From positions 1 to 64,000 of the forward strand of contig URSO01000002.1 of the NCBI GenBank assembly GCA_900550415.1: a DNA stretch of 64,000 nucleotides. The letters run 5' to 3'. Both the position numbers and the translations under genes were made by a program. The notes below the pieces were generated by a model. The model saw only the letters and a program-made list of their open reading frames with translations, was not told the DNA's origin and made no database searches. This stretch comes from an uncultured Collinsella sp. Its GTDB lineage: Bacteria > Actinomycetota > Coriobacteriia > Coriobacteriales > Coriobacteriaceae. Of the stretch, positions 36,982-43,854 are shown piece after piece. The first letter of the stretch is position 1. Every line of letters starts with the position of its first letter.

Positions 36982-38082
36982 CTATTTCACGCATTGAGCG
37001 GCGAGATAGTCGCGGAAGAACGGTAATTCAAAAGCGACGATTCCGCGCCCGCGTTCTCCAATGATGCCGGCGTCTATCATGCGGCGTCGGTAGCGGGAGA
37101 CCTGTTGCGGCGAACGCTTAAGGCGCTCGACAAGGTCAGCGGTGGTGGACTCTTCTTCGTCATCGAGCATGGCGATGAGAAATCGCTTGTCCTCCGCAGT
37201 GAGTTCCCGATAGGTCGCTGCGAGGATCCGGTCGTCCATTTCATCGCGTGCGATTTTGATTCCCTGGTCAAAGTCGCGAGATGATATTTCCCTCGAGTTG
37301 CTCGTGAGATCCCAGGCGCGGTAACCCACAAGCTGCAAAAGGAAAGGAAAGCCCGAAATCGAGCGAACGGCCTTATCGATTCCCTCGGCATCCGCCAGAC
37401 GGTCGTTTTCCTGGATCGTTCGGATCAAGGCCTCGCGTACATCGTAGTCGGCGATACGCCCCAGATGATATTGCTGGGCGCGACGAAGGAACGAGACCGT
37501 CTTGTGGTTCAGCAACGTCGAGACGTTGTTGGGAAGTCCCGCCATGAGTAGAGCGACGCGTTTCCCATCGGTCACAAAGTGCTGATACGTGGCTGCGAGC
37601 TGGATCATCTCGTCGAGCGTCGGGTCGACCTCATCAACCGTGACGAGTAGACCGGTGCCCGTTTCGTTGAGCTGGTCGATGATGTCGCTCATGCGATAAC
37701 GCCAAGTCGAGGCATCGTGAACGCGATTGACCTCGATACTGCCGAGCGGCGCGATTCCGAGACCGGTGACTTCGAAGTTGTTAGACGGGTTGATGAGATG
37801 GCCTGCAGCACGTTTCGCCCCGAGCTCGATTTCCTCAAGCATTCCCGAGAGCGCGGTCGTCTTTACCGCTATCCAGCCGTGGGATTCCGCCCTTGTTGCG
37901 AGCGACGACATGAGAGCGGTTTTACCGGTTCCACGCGCGCCTGAGAAGATCGAGGTCAATTCCGGGCGTCTACGCTGGCTCAAGAAGGCACGGTCCAAAT
38001 CCCGAATAATCTGTTGTCTGCCGGCGAGATGGGCAGGAACCTCACCAAAACTGGGGGTAAACGGGTTCTCGAGATATTCCAC
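36982..38082 (-). CDS. Solitary AAA/STAND-like ATPase with C-terminal winged helix (ATPase 2)
   Basis: 366 aa, architecture like ATPase 1: NPFTPSFGEVPAHLAGR start, Walker A SGARGTGKTALMSSLA near residues 47-62, Walker B LLVTVDEVDPTLDEMI, sensor VSFLRRAQQYHLGRI, and a C-terminal winged helix (STTADLVERLKRSPQQVSRY, then RRMIDAGIIG). The GTG start at 38082 follows AAAGGAG. A triple 10-bp-phased repeat lies 22 bp upstream and palindromes P3 and P4 bracket the gene. The winged helix suggests DNA binding, perhaps autoregulation. The cellular role is unknown. Confidence 0.75.
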   Translation of the reverse strand: MEYLENPFTPSFGEVPAHLAGRQQIIRDLDRAFLSQRRRPELTSIFSGARGTGKTALMSSLATRAESHGWIAVKTTALSGMLEEIELGAKRAAGHLINPSNNFEVTGLGIAPLGSIEVNRVHDASTWRYRMSDIIDQLNETGTGLLVTVDEVDPTLDEMIQLAATYQHFVTDGKRVALLMAGLPNNVSTLLNHKTVSFLRRAQQYHLGRIADYDVREALIRTIQENDRLADAEGIDKAVRSISGFPFLLQLVGYRAWDLTSNSREISSRDFDQGIKIARDEMDDRILAATYRELTAEDKRFLIAMLDDEEESTTADLVERLKRSPQQVSRYRRRMIDAGIIGERGRGIVAFELPFFRDYLAAQCVK

Positions 38083-38104
38083 AAGGCTCTCCTTTCACAT
38101 CGGC

Positions 38105-38134
38105 GTTTAACTCCATTTTATTCTAGTTAATTCT
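38105..38134 (-). promoter_or_regulatory. Three 10-bp-phased A/T-rich repeats before ATPase 2
   Basis: Read on the minus strand, AGAATTAACT, AGAATAAAAT and GGAGTTAAAC follow one another with an exact 10-bp period, ending 22 bp before the GTG. The layout mirrors the GGTATAA triplet before ATPase 1. Confidence 0.5.
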
Positions 38135-38167
38135 GATTAAAAGCGACGGCTCGTTATTTGGTGCATC

Positions 38168-38200
38168 AATGTGACAAAGGGACAGTTCCTTCGTCACATT
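38168..38200. repeat. Palindrome P4 (33 bp, two mismatches)
   Basis: AATGTGACAAAGGGAC and GTTCCTTCGTCACATT arms. The minus-strand trmL ends with ATG-TGA (38199-38194) inside it, the same register as in P1 and P2. Confidence 0.9.
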
Positions 38201-38793
38201 CCAGGAAAGCCTGTCTGGCGCAGGGCCTCGTATAGGACGATGGCGGCGCTGTTGGAGAGGTTGAGTGCGCTGATGCGGTAGTCGGCCGGGTCGATAAAGT
38301 TGCCGCAGATATCCTGCCGAAGGATGGCCTCGTGGCTGTCCTCGGTATGCCCCAGCGATTCCTCGTGGGCTTCCCATGTCTCGGCGTTGTCAAGCGAATC
38401 GCAATCGCGCAGCATCGGGATGCGCTCGCAGCGCTCGGACTCCGCGGCAAGCAGTGGCTCGGGGATGCCTGAGCTCTCGCTGCCAAAGACCAAGTAGTCG
38501 CCGTCGCGGTAGGTGCTTTGCGCATAGGTGCGGCGTGCCTTTTTGGTCAGCAGATGCAGGCGCTCGTCGGCGGGGGAGAGGCCGTTGCGCGCAAGGAAAT
38601 CCTCCCAGCCGGCATAGGTCGTCACGTCCAAGTTTTGCCAGTAGCCCAGGCCGGCGCGACGCACTGTCTTGTCGTCGAGCGAAAACCCCAGCGGCTCCAC
38701 CAGATGCAGGCGGGTACCGGTAACCACGCAAGTGCGGCCGATATTGCCCGTATTGGCCGGAATCTCGGGCGCATACAGCACAATGTTGAACAT
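38194..38793 (-). CDS. trmL: tRNA (cytidine/uridine-2'-O-)-methyltransferase TrmL
   Basis: 199-aa SPOUT methyltransferase: MFNIVLYAPEIPANTGNIGR at the N-terminus, LHLVEPLGFSLDDKTVRRAG, the knot motif YLVFGSESSGIPEPLL and the C-terminal RISALNLSNSAAIVLYEALR. It methylates the 2'-O of wobble nucleotide 34 in tRNA-Leu isoacceptors. The protein is ~40 residues longer than E. coli TrmL, with an insertion around residues 132-165 that contains DCDSLDNAETWEAHEES. AAGGAG precedes ATG 38793; the frame stays open to 39006 without a site. The last codon and stop lie in palindrome P4. Confidence 0.9.
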   Translation of the reverse strand: MFNIVLYAPEIPANTGNIGRTCVVTGTRLHLVEPLGFSLDDKTVRRAGLGYWQNLDVTTYAGWEDFLARNGLSPADERLHLLTKKARRTYAQSTYRDGDYLVFGSESSGIPEPLLAAESERCERIPMLRDCDSLDNAETWEAHEESLGHTEDSHEAILRQDICGNFIDPADYRISALNLSNSAAIVLYEALRQTGFPGM

Positions 38794-38888
38794 GAATCTC
38801 CTTGGCTCAGAACGAAAAACCACCACGAAGGGCACCTTCGTGGTGGTTTGGCGGTTACGTAGGCGGAAAAATACTCGCTTGGATAAAC

Positions 38889-40019
38889 CTAGGCGCGGTG
38901 CCAGTCGGTCAGGCAGGCATCGAGGGAGGCGATGAGTGCATCCTTGTCCATGTGACGGCCGATGATGCACAGGCTCGTCATGCGGTCGCCCGTCTCGTCG
39001 TCCCAAATCTGCATGATCTCGGGGTTCTCGTCGATAATCTTCTGCTTCTCGCTCTCGGGCGCAGAATCGACAAACAGACCGTTCTCCATCAGACGCATCT
39101 GGTGGCCGGCCTGCTCAAACATGTAGCACATGTCCGGATCGCCGGTCTGCCACAGCGGGCCCTTGACGCGAATGACCTCGTCGGGCCACTCCTGCTCTAC
39201 AAAGTCGGTGAACTTCTGCAGGTCAAACGGCTTGCGGCGCGAGTACACAAAGGTCTCGATGTCGTACTCGAGCACCTCGGGGTCGTCGTGCTCCTCGGGA
39301 TGCTCCATGGCCTCGATCCAGGCGGCGGAGTTGTAGGCGCGCATAAAGTCGAAGCGGTCGGTGTCGAGCAGCTCCTCCATGGGGACCTCGCCGTTTTGAG
39401 CCTCGACAATCACAGCGTCCTTCTGCAGGCTGCGCACGATGGCCTTGAGCTCGTCGATCTGCTCAGGGCTCACGGTATCGGTCTTGTTGAGGATCAGCGT
39501 GGAGCAAAACTCGATCTGCTGGATGAGCAGGCTTTCGATGTCGTCCTCGTCGATATCCTCGGCCAGCAGGTCGCGGCCACCGTTGAACTCGTCGTACATG
39601 CGGGCGCAGTCGACCACGGCCACGATGTTGTCGAGCGCGAGTTTGGGCTCGCCGCCCACCTTGGCCTCGTCGCAGAAGCTCGAGATGGTGTAGGCGATGG
39701 GGATAGGCTCGCAAATACCCGAGGCCTCGATGATGATGTAGTCGAACTTGCCCGAATCGGCGATGCCCTGCAGCTGGTTGGCCAGGTCGTCCGAAAGCGT
39801 GCAGCAGATGCAGCCGTTGGTGAGCGGGATGAGGTCGTCGGTCTCGGAAAGGCCGCCGTCGGCGATAAGGCTGGCGTCAACGTTGATCTCGCCGATATCG
39901 TTGACGATCACGGCGGCGCGGATGCCGCCGTCGTTAGCGAGGATGTGGTTGAGCAGCGTGGTCTTGCCGGCACCGAGGTATCCGGTAAGCATGATGATCT
40001 TCACGGGTTTGTTGGGCAT
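38889..40019 (-). CDS. CobW/COG0523 family GTPase (metal chaperone)
   Basis: 376-aa G3E GTPase. Walker A is TGYLGAGKTTLLNHIL (residues ~10-25), with the metal-binding C-x-C-C motif in LTNGCICCTLSDDLANQL and G4 LILNKTDTV. A C-terminal CobW_C domain of about 120 residues follows from ~residue 240. Members insert or allocate Zn, Co or nitrile-hydratase metal; which metal is unknown. ATG 40019 with AAAGGAGG 4 nt upstream is preferred to the ATG at 40040. It is not linked here to cobalamin genes or a visible zinc-regulated site. Confidence 0.85.
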   Translation of the reverse strand: MPNKPVKIIMLTGYLGAGKTTLLNHILANDGGIRAAVIVNDIGEINVDASLIADGGLSETDDLIPLTNGCICCTLSDDLANQLQGIADSGKFDYIIIEASGICEPIPIAYTISSFCDEAKVGGEPKLALDNIVAVVDCARMYDEFNGGRDLLAEDIDEDDIESLLIQQIEFCSTLILNKTDTVSPEQIDELKAIVRSLQKDAVIVEAQNGEVPMEELLDTDRFDFMRAYNSAAWIEAMEHPEEHDDPEVLEYDIETFVYSRRKPFDLQKFTDFVEQEWPDEVIRVKGPLWQTGDPDMCYMFEQAGHQMRLMENGLFVDSAPESEKQKIIDENPEIMQIWDDETGDRMTSLCIIGRHMDKDALIASLDACLTDWHRA

Positions 40020-40105
40020 GTGCCCTCCTTTGTTAGACATGGCTTACAGTTGAATCATATGCCAAACGCCTGCTCTTATACCCACGCGCTGGCAAATAAC
40101 ACAGG

Positions 40106-40447
40106 CTACTCCCAGGCTCCCCATACATCAGGGCAATAACCGACGGTGGCCTTTTTGCCGTTGCGCACGATGGGCTCGGCCAGAACCTGCTGGTTCTCGA
40201 GCAGCTTGTCGAAGCGCTGGCTGGGGGTGAGGTGCTGGATGAGCGCGAGCGTCTCCTCGTCCTTGGCTTTGGGGTTGAGCAGCTTGTCGATGCCGCCGAC
40301 CGCCTGCATCACGCTTGTGAGCTCGCCCTTGCTCATCTCCTTTTCCTTAAGGTCGATAAACTGCACCTTAATGCGGCGCTCCTTAAAATAACGCTGGGCC
40401 TTCTTGGTGTCGAAGGACTTTTTGGTACCGAAGATCTGCACGTTCAT
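40106..40447 (-). CDS. ArsC/Spx-fold protein lacking the catalytic cysteine
   Basis: 113 aa with the thioredoxin-like ArsC/Spx/YffB fold: MNVQIFGTKKSFDTKKAQRY, EKEMSKGELTSVMQAVGGI, LNPKAKDEET and QVLAEPIVRNGKKATVGYC. The N-terminal position that carries C-x2-C in Spx or Cys in ArsC is GTKKSFDT, with no Cys, so arsenate or disulfide chemistry at that site is not expected. ATG 40447 begins the recognisable fold; its binding site (GGCGGAA) is weak. Confidence 0.75.
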   Translation of the reverse strand: MNVQIFGTKKSFDTKKAQRYFKERRIKVQFIDLKEKEMSKGELTSVMQAVGGIDKLLNPKAKDEETLALIQHLTPSQRFDKLLENQQVLAEPIVRNGKKATVGYCPDVWGAWE

Positions 40448-40632
40448 GTATTTGTTCCGCCGTTCTAACGAACGGCGGTCACATCGACGCTGCAAAGCCA
40501 TCTGATGGGCAATCTGCCTTTCAATCGTCGGGCGCGGGCAAAAACCCAGCGCCCTCCTCTTTCAAGGCACCTTTCCTCATCAGCTGGCTTTTCGCTGACA
40601 TTGATAGAGCATCGAGGTGACCACCGCTGGAC

Positions 40633-41256
40633 TTATCGAATAAAGTTGGTGCGCGCGCGATCGGCCTGGGGGGCTTCGATGCCGGCGGCCTTTCCCGCCT
40701 CGATGCAACGCAGCAGCCAGGCCATGTTTTTGCCGATATTGCGCATGGTGGCAAGGCCCTCGGCGTCTTGGGCGGCCTCGCCCGGCATGGCGCCAAAGAC
40801 GTTGTTCCAGTAGGTGGACGCTACCACGGGCATCTGGTTGATGGTGAAGTACTTGTTGAGCACATCGAAGGTGGTCGACGTGCCGCCGCGACGGGCGACG
40901 GCGACTGCGGCGCCGGGTTTGTGCTCAAAGGCATGCCCGCCTGCATAGAATGCGCGGTCGAGTGCCGAGAGGATGCGTCCGCTGGGATGTGCGTAGTAGA
41001 CGGGCGAGCCAAAGACAAAGCCGTCTGCCTGCTCGGCAGCGGCAATCAGCTCGTTGACCACATCGTCGTCAAAGGTGCAACGGCAATCGAGCTTGCCGCA
41101 CTGGCCGCAACCAATGCAATCGCGAATGGGCTTGGCGCCCAGCTGAAACATCTCGGCCTCGATGCCTTCGGCGTTAAGCTGCTCGGCGACCTCGGCGAGT
41201 GCGCGGGCCGTGTTGCCGTTTGCCTTGGGGCTGCCATTGACCAAAAGAACCTTCAT
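40633..41256 (-). CDS. Flavodoxin-fold NAD(P)H:FMN oxidoreductase (iron-sulfur flavoprotein-like)
   Basis: 207 aa with the FMN-binding motif VNGSPKANGNTARAL (residues 6-20) and a Cys-rich loop CIGCGQCGKLDCRC (about residues 48-61) like that in iron-sulfur flavoproteins. GSPVYYAHPSGRILSALDRA and VARRGGTSTTFDVLNKYF follow. It reduces quinones or other small electron acceptors. ATG 41256 follows GAGGGAG. The frame is open far upstream to 41700, but that segment is not homologous. Confidence 0.82.
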   Translation of the reverse strand: MKVLLVNGSPKANGNTARALAEVAEQLNAEGIEAEMFQLGAKPIRDCIGCGQCGKLDCRCTFDDDVVNELIAAAEQADGFVFGSPVYYAHPSGRILSALDRAFYAGGHAFEHKPGAAVAVARRGGTSTTFDVLNKYFTINQMPVVASTYWNNVFGAMPGEAAQDAEGLATMRNIGKNMAWLLRCIEAGKAAGIEAPQADRARTNFIR

Positions 41257-41344
41257 CACAAACTCCCTCTGCTGTCGGTGACTTCTGCAGAGGATTATCG
41301 CACGAGCGGGCAGATGGCGTGGGGCACGATGCCGGCCCCGAGGG

Positions 41345-41545
41345 CCCACGGCAGGCACGCTTACCAGGTACGAGCGGGATACGGTCCAGAGGATGTTGGA
41401 GTGCGGGGCCTCGTGCGAGCAGATTGTAAGGGGTCTGGGCGGGTCGCCCTCGATGGCGAGCTTTGAGGCCTTGGAAGGCGGGCTGCTGCGGCGGCTATGG
41501 TTTATACTAAGGCGGTTGCTATCGAGTAATTCATACTTGGTTTGA
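41345..41545 (+). pseudogene. IS30-family transposase N-terminal remnant
   Basis: Read from 41357, the frame gives TLTRYERDTVQRMLECGASC and then EQIVRGLGGSPSMASFE. This matches the helix-turn-helix at the N-terminus of IS30-type transposases (typically LTxxER..I..ML..G.S...IA..LGRSPSTISRE). It then loses similarity and stops at 41545. No catalytic DDE region or flanking inverted repeats remain. It lies in a 334-bp region (41257-41590) without a functional gene. Confidence 0.45.
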
Positions 41546-41590
41546 TTCGATTGTGAACGCGTAACTAGGATGGAAAGCAAAGGAAACTCT

Positions 41591-41911
41591 ATGGAAACAG
41601 AGGATGCTGTTTGCTTGATGACTTCGATTGCCTTGATTGTCCTTTCAATCCAATACCGAAGAGGAAGATGGCTCTGCTCAATTGCTGGATATGATGTCAC
41701 AAAAAGGGAGAGCGAGATTGATATACGCCCTTACGCAAAGCTGATTTCTTCTGTGACGTTATGGATGGGGCTGCTGTTTTTCTTGTGGGCGGTAGAGGGC
41801 TGGGTACGCGATTGGAATACCAGCGTTTTTGAAGTTTTGGTTCTACTTCTGTTCAGCTTGGCCTCTTTGTCGTTCGTGCGGCTCGTTAGGTTTGTGTTTA
41901 TGAGGCGATAG
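41591..41911 (+). CDS. Small membrane protein, DUF3784-like
   Basis: 106 aa with three hydrophobic helices (residues ~8-22, ~45-64, ~78-100). The motif IAGYDVTKRESEIDIRPYAK resembles the DUF3784 pattern, which has a GYN..S..EK..YD consensus between helices 1 and 2. The function of the family is unknown. AGGAAACTCT precedes ATG 41591; the alternative ATG 41570 lacks a site. Composition is more A+T-rich than its neighbours, in a patch that also contains an IS30 remnant, so horizontal acquisition is plausible. Confidence 0.6.
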   Translation: METEDAVCLMTSIALIVLSIQYRRGRWLCSIAGYDVTKRESEIDIRPYAKLISSVTLWMGLLFFLWAVEGWVRDWNTSVFEVLVLLLFSLASLSFVRLVRFVFMRR

Positions 41912-42195
41912 CCAGCGGAAGTGGCTGGACGACAAAATGGACCAATGCAGCCAATTGTCAATAGAATTTGATAGGCTTGGCTTAACAGATTTACTCGAGG
42001 GCATATCCGTGGCGGAGGATAGGTTCTATCTTGTTGAGCACTTATTTGCATCAGGCAAAGTAAACCAAGAGTATCGAAACGGTGCCCCCGGGCCCCGGGA
42101 GGGACTGAGGGGACGTTCGGCTAACTGCGGGTACGACCTATTTGCCCAATGTGTTCGGTTGAGATCGGAAATTAACCATCATGCGCCCCATAACG
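41912..42195. other. Gene-poor A+T-rich patch
   Basis: An open frame from ATG 41937 gives about 50 protein-like residues (MDQCSQLSIEFDRLGLTDLL then EGISVAEDRFYLVEHLFAS) before running into GC-rich, Pro/Arg-rich sequence, so it may be the start of a decayed gene. A CCCGGGCCCCGGGAGGG block follows at ~42087. No binding site, terminator or named domain could be supported. Confidence 0.3.
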
Positions 42196-43728
42196 CTAGT
42201 CCAGCTTGGTGCCCGGTACCTGCGGCGCCTCTTTAATCAGCGCATTAAGTTCGTTCAAAATGGAAACGGGCTGTCGGTCGACGGCGTCCAGATGAAGCGT
42301 CGCCACGCGAAGGGGCGGCTGATATTCAAATGAGCCAAGGAGCACGGGCGATCCCAAGAACCGTTCGATTTCGTCTGCAACCGCGTCGGTCTCTTCGGGA
42401 TCAAAGTCGTCGAAGAGCGCCACGAACATCGGTCCGGTCGAGCGGAACAGACGACCCTTGCCGCGCGAGCAATCCATGAGGCAGGCGGCGCTTTCTGCCA
42501 AAACGCGGTCGCCTGCATCAAAGCCAAAGCGGGCATTGACCTGTGCGATTTCGTCGATTTTAATGGCGATCAAGCCCGCGTTTCGTGCCACGCGACGCAT
42601 CTCGCCAATGGCGTTGACCAGGGCGTGGATATCGCCCAGACCGGTCACGGAATCGGTCGTATCTGCCAAGCTTCGGTTGGTGACAATGCCCACATACATG
42701 TTGGGCTCGGTATCGGTGCCGTCCAGGCGGTAACCCGTGCAGTCGCAAAGCGCGTATTTTCCGGCGGTATTCATGACGCGATACTGCATGCAGTGGAAGT
42801 GCCACGTGCCGTTTACCACCATATCGAGCTCGGCACGTACGTTGTCGCGGTCCTCGGGGTGAACACGGGCAAGCCATATATCGAGCGAGTTGTAGGGATG
42901 CTGGGAGGGTAGGTCAAAATCGCGCACGGCATTAACCGACCATTGCGATTCGCCGGTGTCGAGGTTAATGATGAACGGATAGCGTGTCTCGGAGCTCATG
43001 GAGATCGCTTGAAACACTCGGTCGTTGCAGGGGGGGGGTTGTTCGGTGATCGGGCGTTGCAGCGCATCGCCTTCTTCCGGTTGTTGCACACGGTACATGA
43101 GCTTGTAGCGATACATTTTGCGGTCGGCGTCCTTTGTCATCTGGCGACGCGTATCGCCTGCAAGCGGGTCGACGCGCGAGCAGCCAAAGCTAAAGCTGGC
43201 GATCATGGGCGCCTTGCCGTCCGATGTTGCCTCGATAAGATTGGCACGCGTCCACTCCAGGCGCTGCTCGAGCTCGGCTTCGTTTGTCGTGGGGGATATA
43301 AGTACAAATTCGTCTCCACCGATACGGAACAGCAACTCATCGTGCTCCATTGTCTCGGTGAGTGCGCGGCAGATGCTCAGAATGTAGCGATTGCCCTCGG
43401 CGTGGCCAAACTTATCGTTGCAATGCTTGAGGCGATCGATGTCAATATAGGCACAGGTGAAGGGGGTGCCTTTGCGCCAGAGCTGATCGACATGGCGGTC
43501 GAGTCCGCCACGGTTGCCAAGATTGGTGAGCGAGTCGATATAGGCGCCGTGCTCAAGCAACTCACGTTCTTGTTGCAGGATGGCGAGCGTTTTCTGCAGT
43601 TGCTCACCGATGGCACGCAGCTCCGGGGGCAGCGCGGCAACATCGAGCTCGGTGGTTGAGGCCCCGTTCGCAAGTCGCTGAAGATGAGCGATGATTGATT
43701 GCTCGCCCAGGCGATACGACTCGTTCAT
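42196..43728 (-). CDS. Diguanylate cyclase: GGDEF-PAS-degenerate GGDEF
   Basis: 510 aa, no TM helix. A short N-terminal coiled region precedes GGDEF 1 (SLTNLGNRGGLDRHVDQLW; FRIGGDEFVLIS near residue 138), which keeps the active-site GGDEF. The upstream I-site position reads MEHD rather than RxxD, so product inhibition is not expected. A PAS_3-like domain (WLARVHPEDRDNVRAELD) and a second, degenerate GGDEF (RSTGPMFVALFDDFD) follow. It probably makes c-di-GMP. ATG 43728 has GGAGG 9 nt upstream. It is paralogous in layout to the adjacent GGDEF-EAL gene. Confidence 0.85.
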   Translation of the reverse strand: MNESYRLGEQSIIAHLQRLANGASTTELDVAALPPELRAIGEQLQKTLAILQQERELLEHGAYIDSLTNLGNRGGLDRHVDQLWRKGTPFTCAYIDIDRLKHCNDKFGHAEGNRYILSICRALTETMEHDELLFRIGGDEFVLISPTTNEAELEQRLEWTRANLIEATSDGKAPMIASFSFGCSRVDPLAGDTRRQMTKDADRKMYRYKLMYRVQQPEEGDALQRPITEQPPPCNDRVFQAISMSSETRYPFIINLDTGESQWSVNAVRDFDLPSQHPYNSLDIWLARVHPEDRDNVRAELDMVVNGTWHFHCMQYRVMNTAGKYALCDCTGYRLDGTDTEPNMYVGIVTNRSLADTTDSVTGLGDIHALVNAIGEMRRVARNAGLIAIKIDEIAQVNARFGFDAGDRVLAESAACLMDCSRGKGRLFRSTGPMFVALFDDFDPEETDAVADEIERFLGSPVLLGSFEYQPPLRVATLHLDAVDRQPVSILNELNALIKEAPQVPGTKLD

Positions 43729-43854
43729 GATGGATTGCCTCCTTGGATGGAACAATGGTTTGTATCTTACTCCCAATTCGGTTTAGATTGGAGTATTAGT
43801 TAGCTCATGGGAACAAACGCTCCCCTCGACGGTGGCGTTTTGCGTGCGAGCGTA

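Noticed and set aside
38802..40139. Plus-strand open frame of 445 codons opposite the CobW gene
   Set aside because: Val/Asp/Leu-rich antisense shadow. The minus-strand CobW GTPase has complete motifs and a strong AAAGGAGG site.
41937..42236. 99-codon plus-strand open frame
   Set aside because: The first half looks protein-like, but the second half is GC-rich noise overlapping the end of the GGDEF gene. Kept only as a possible decayed fragment.
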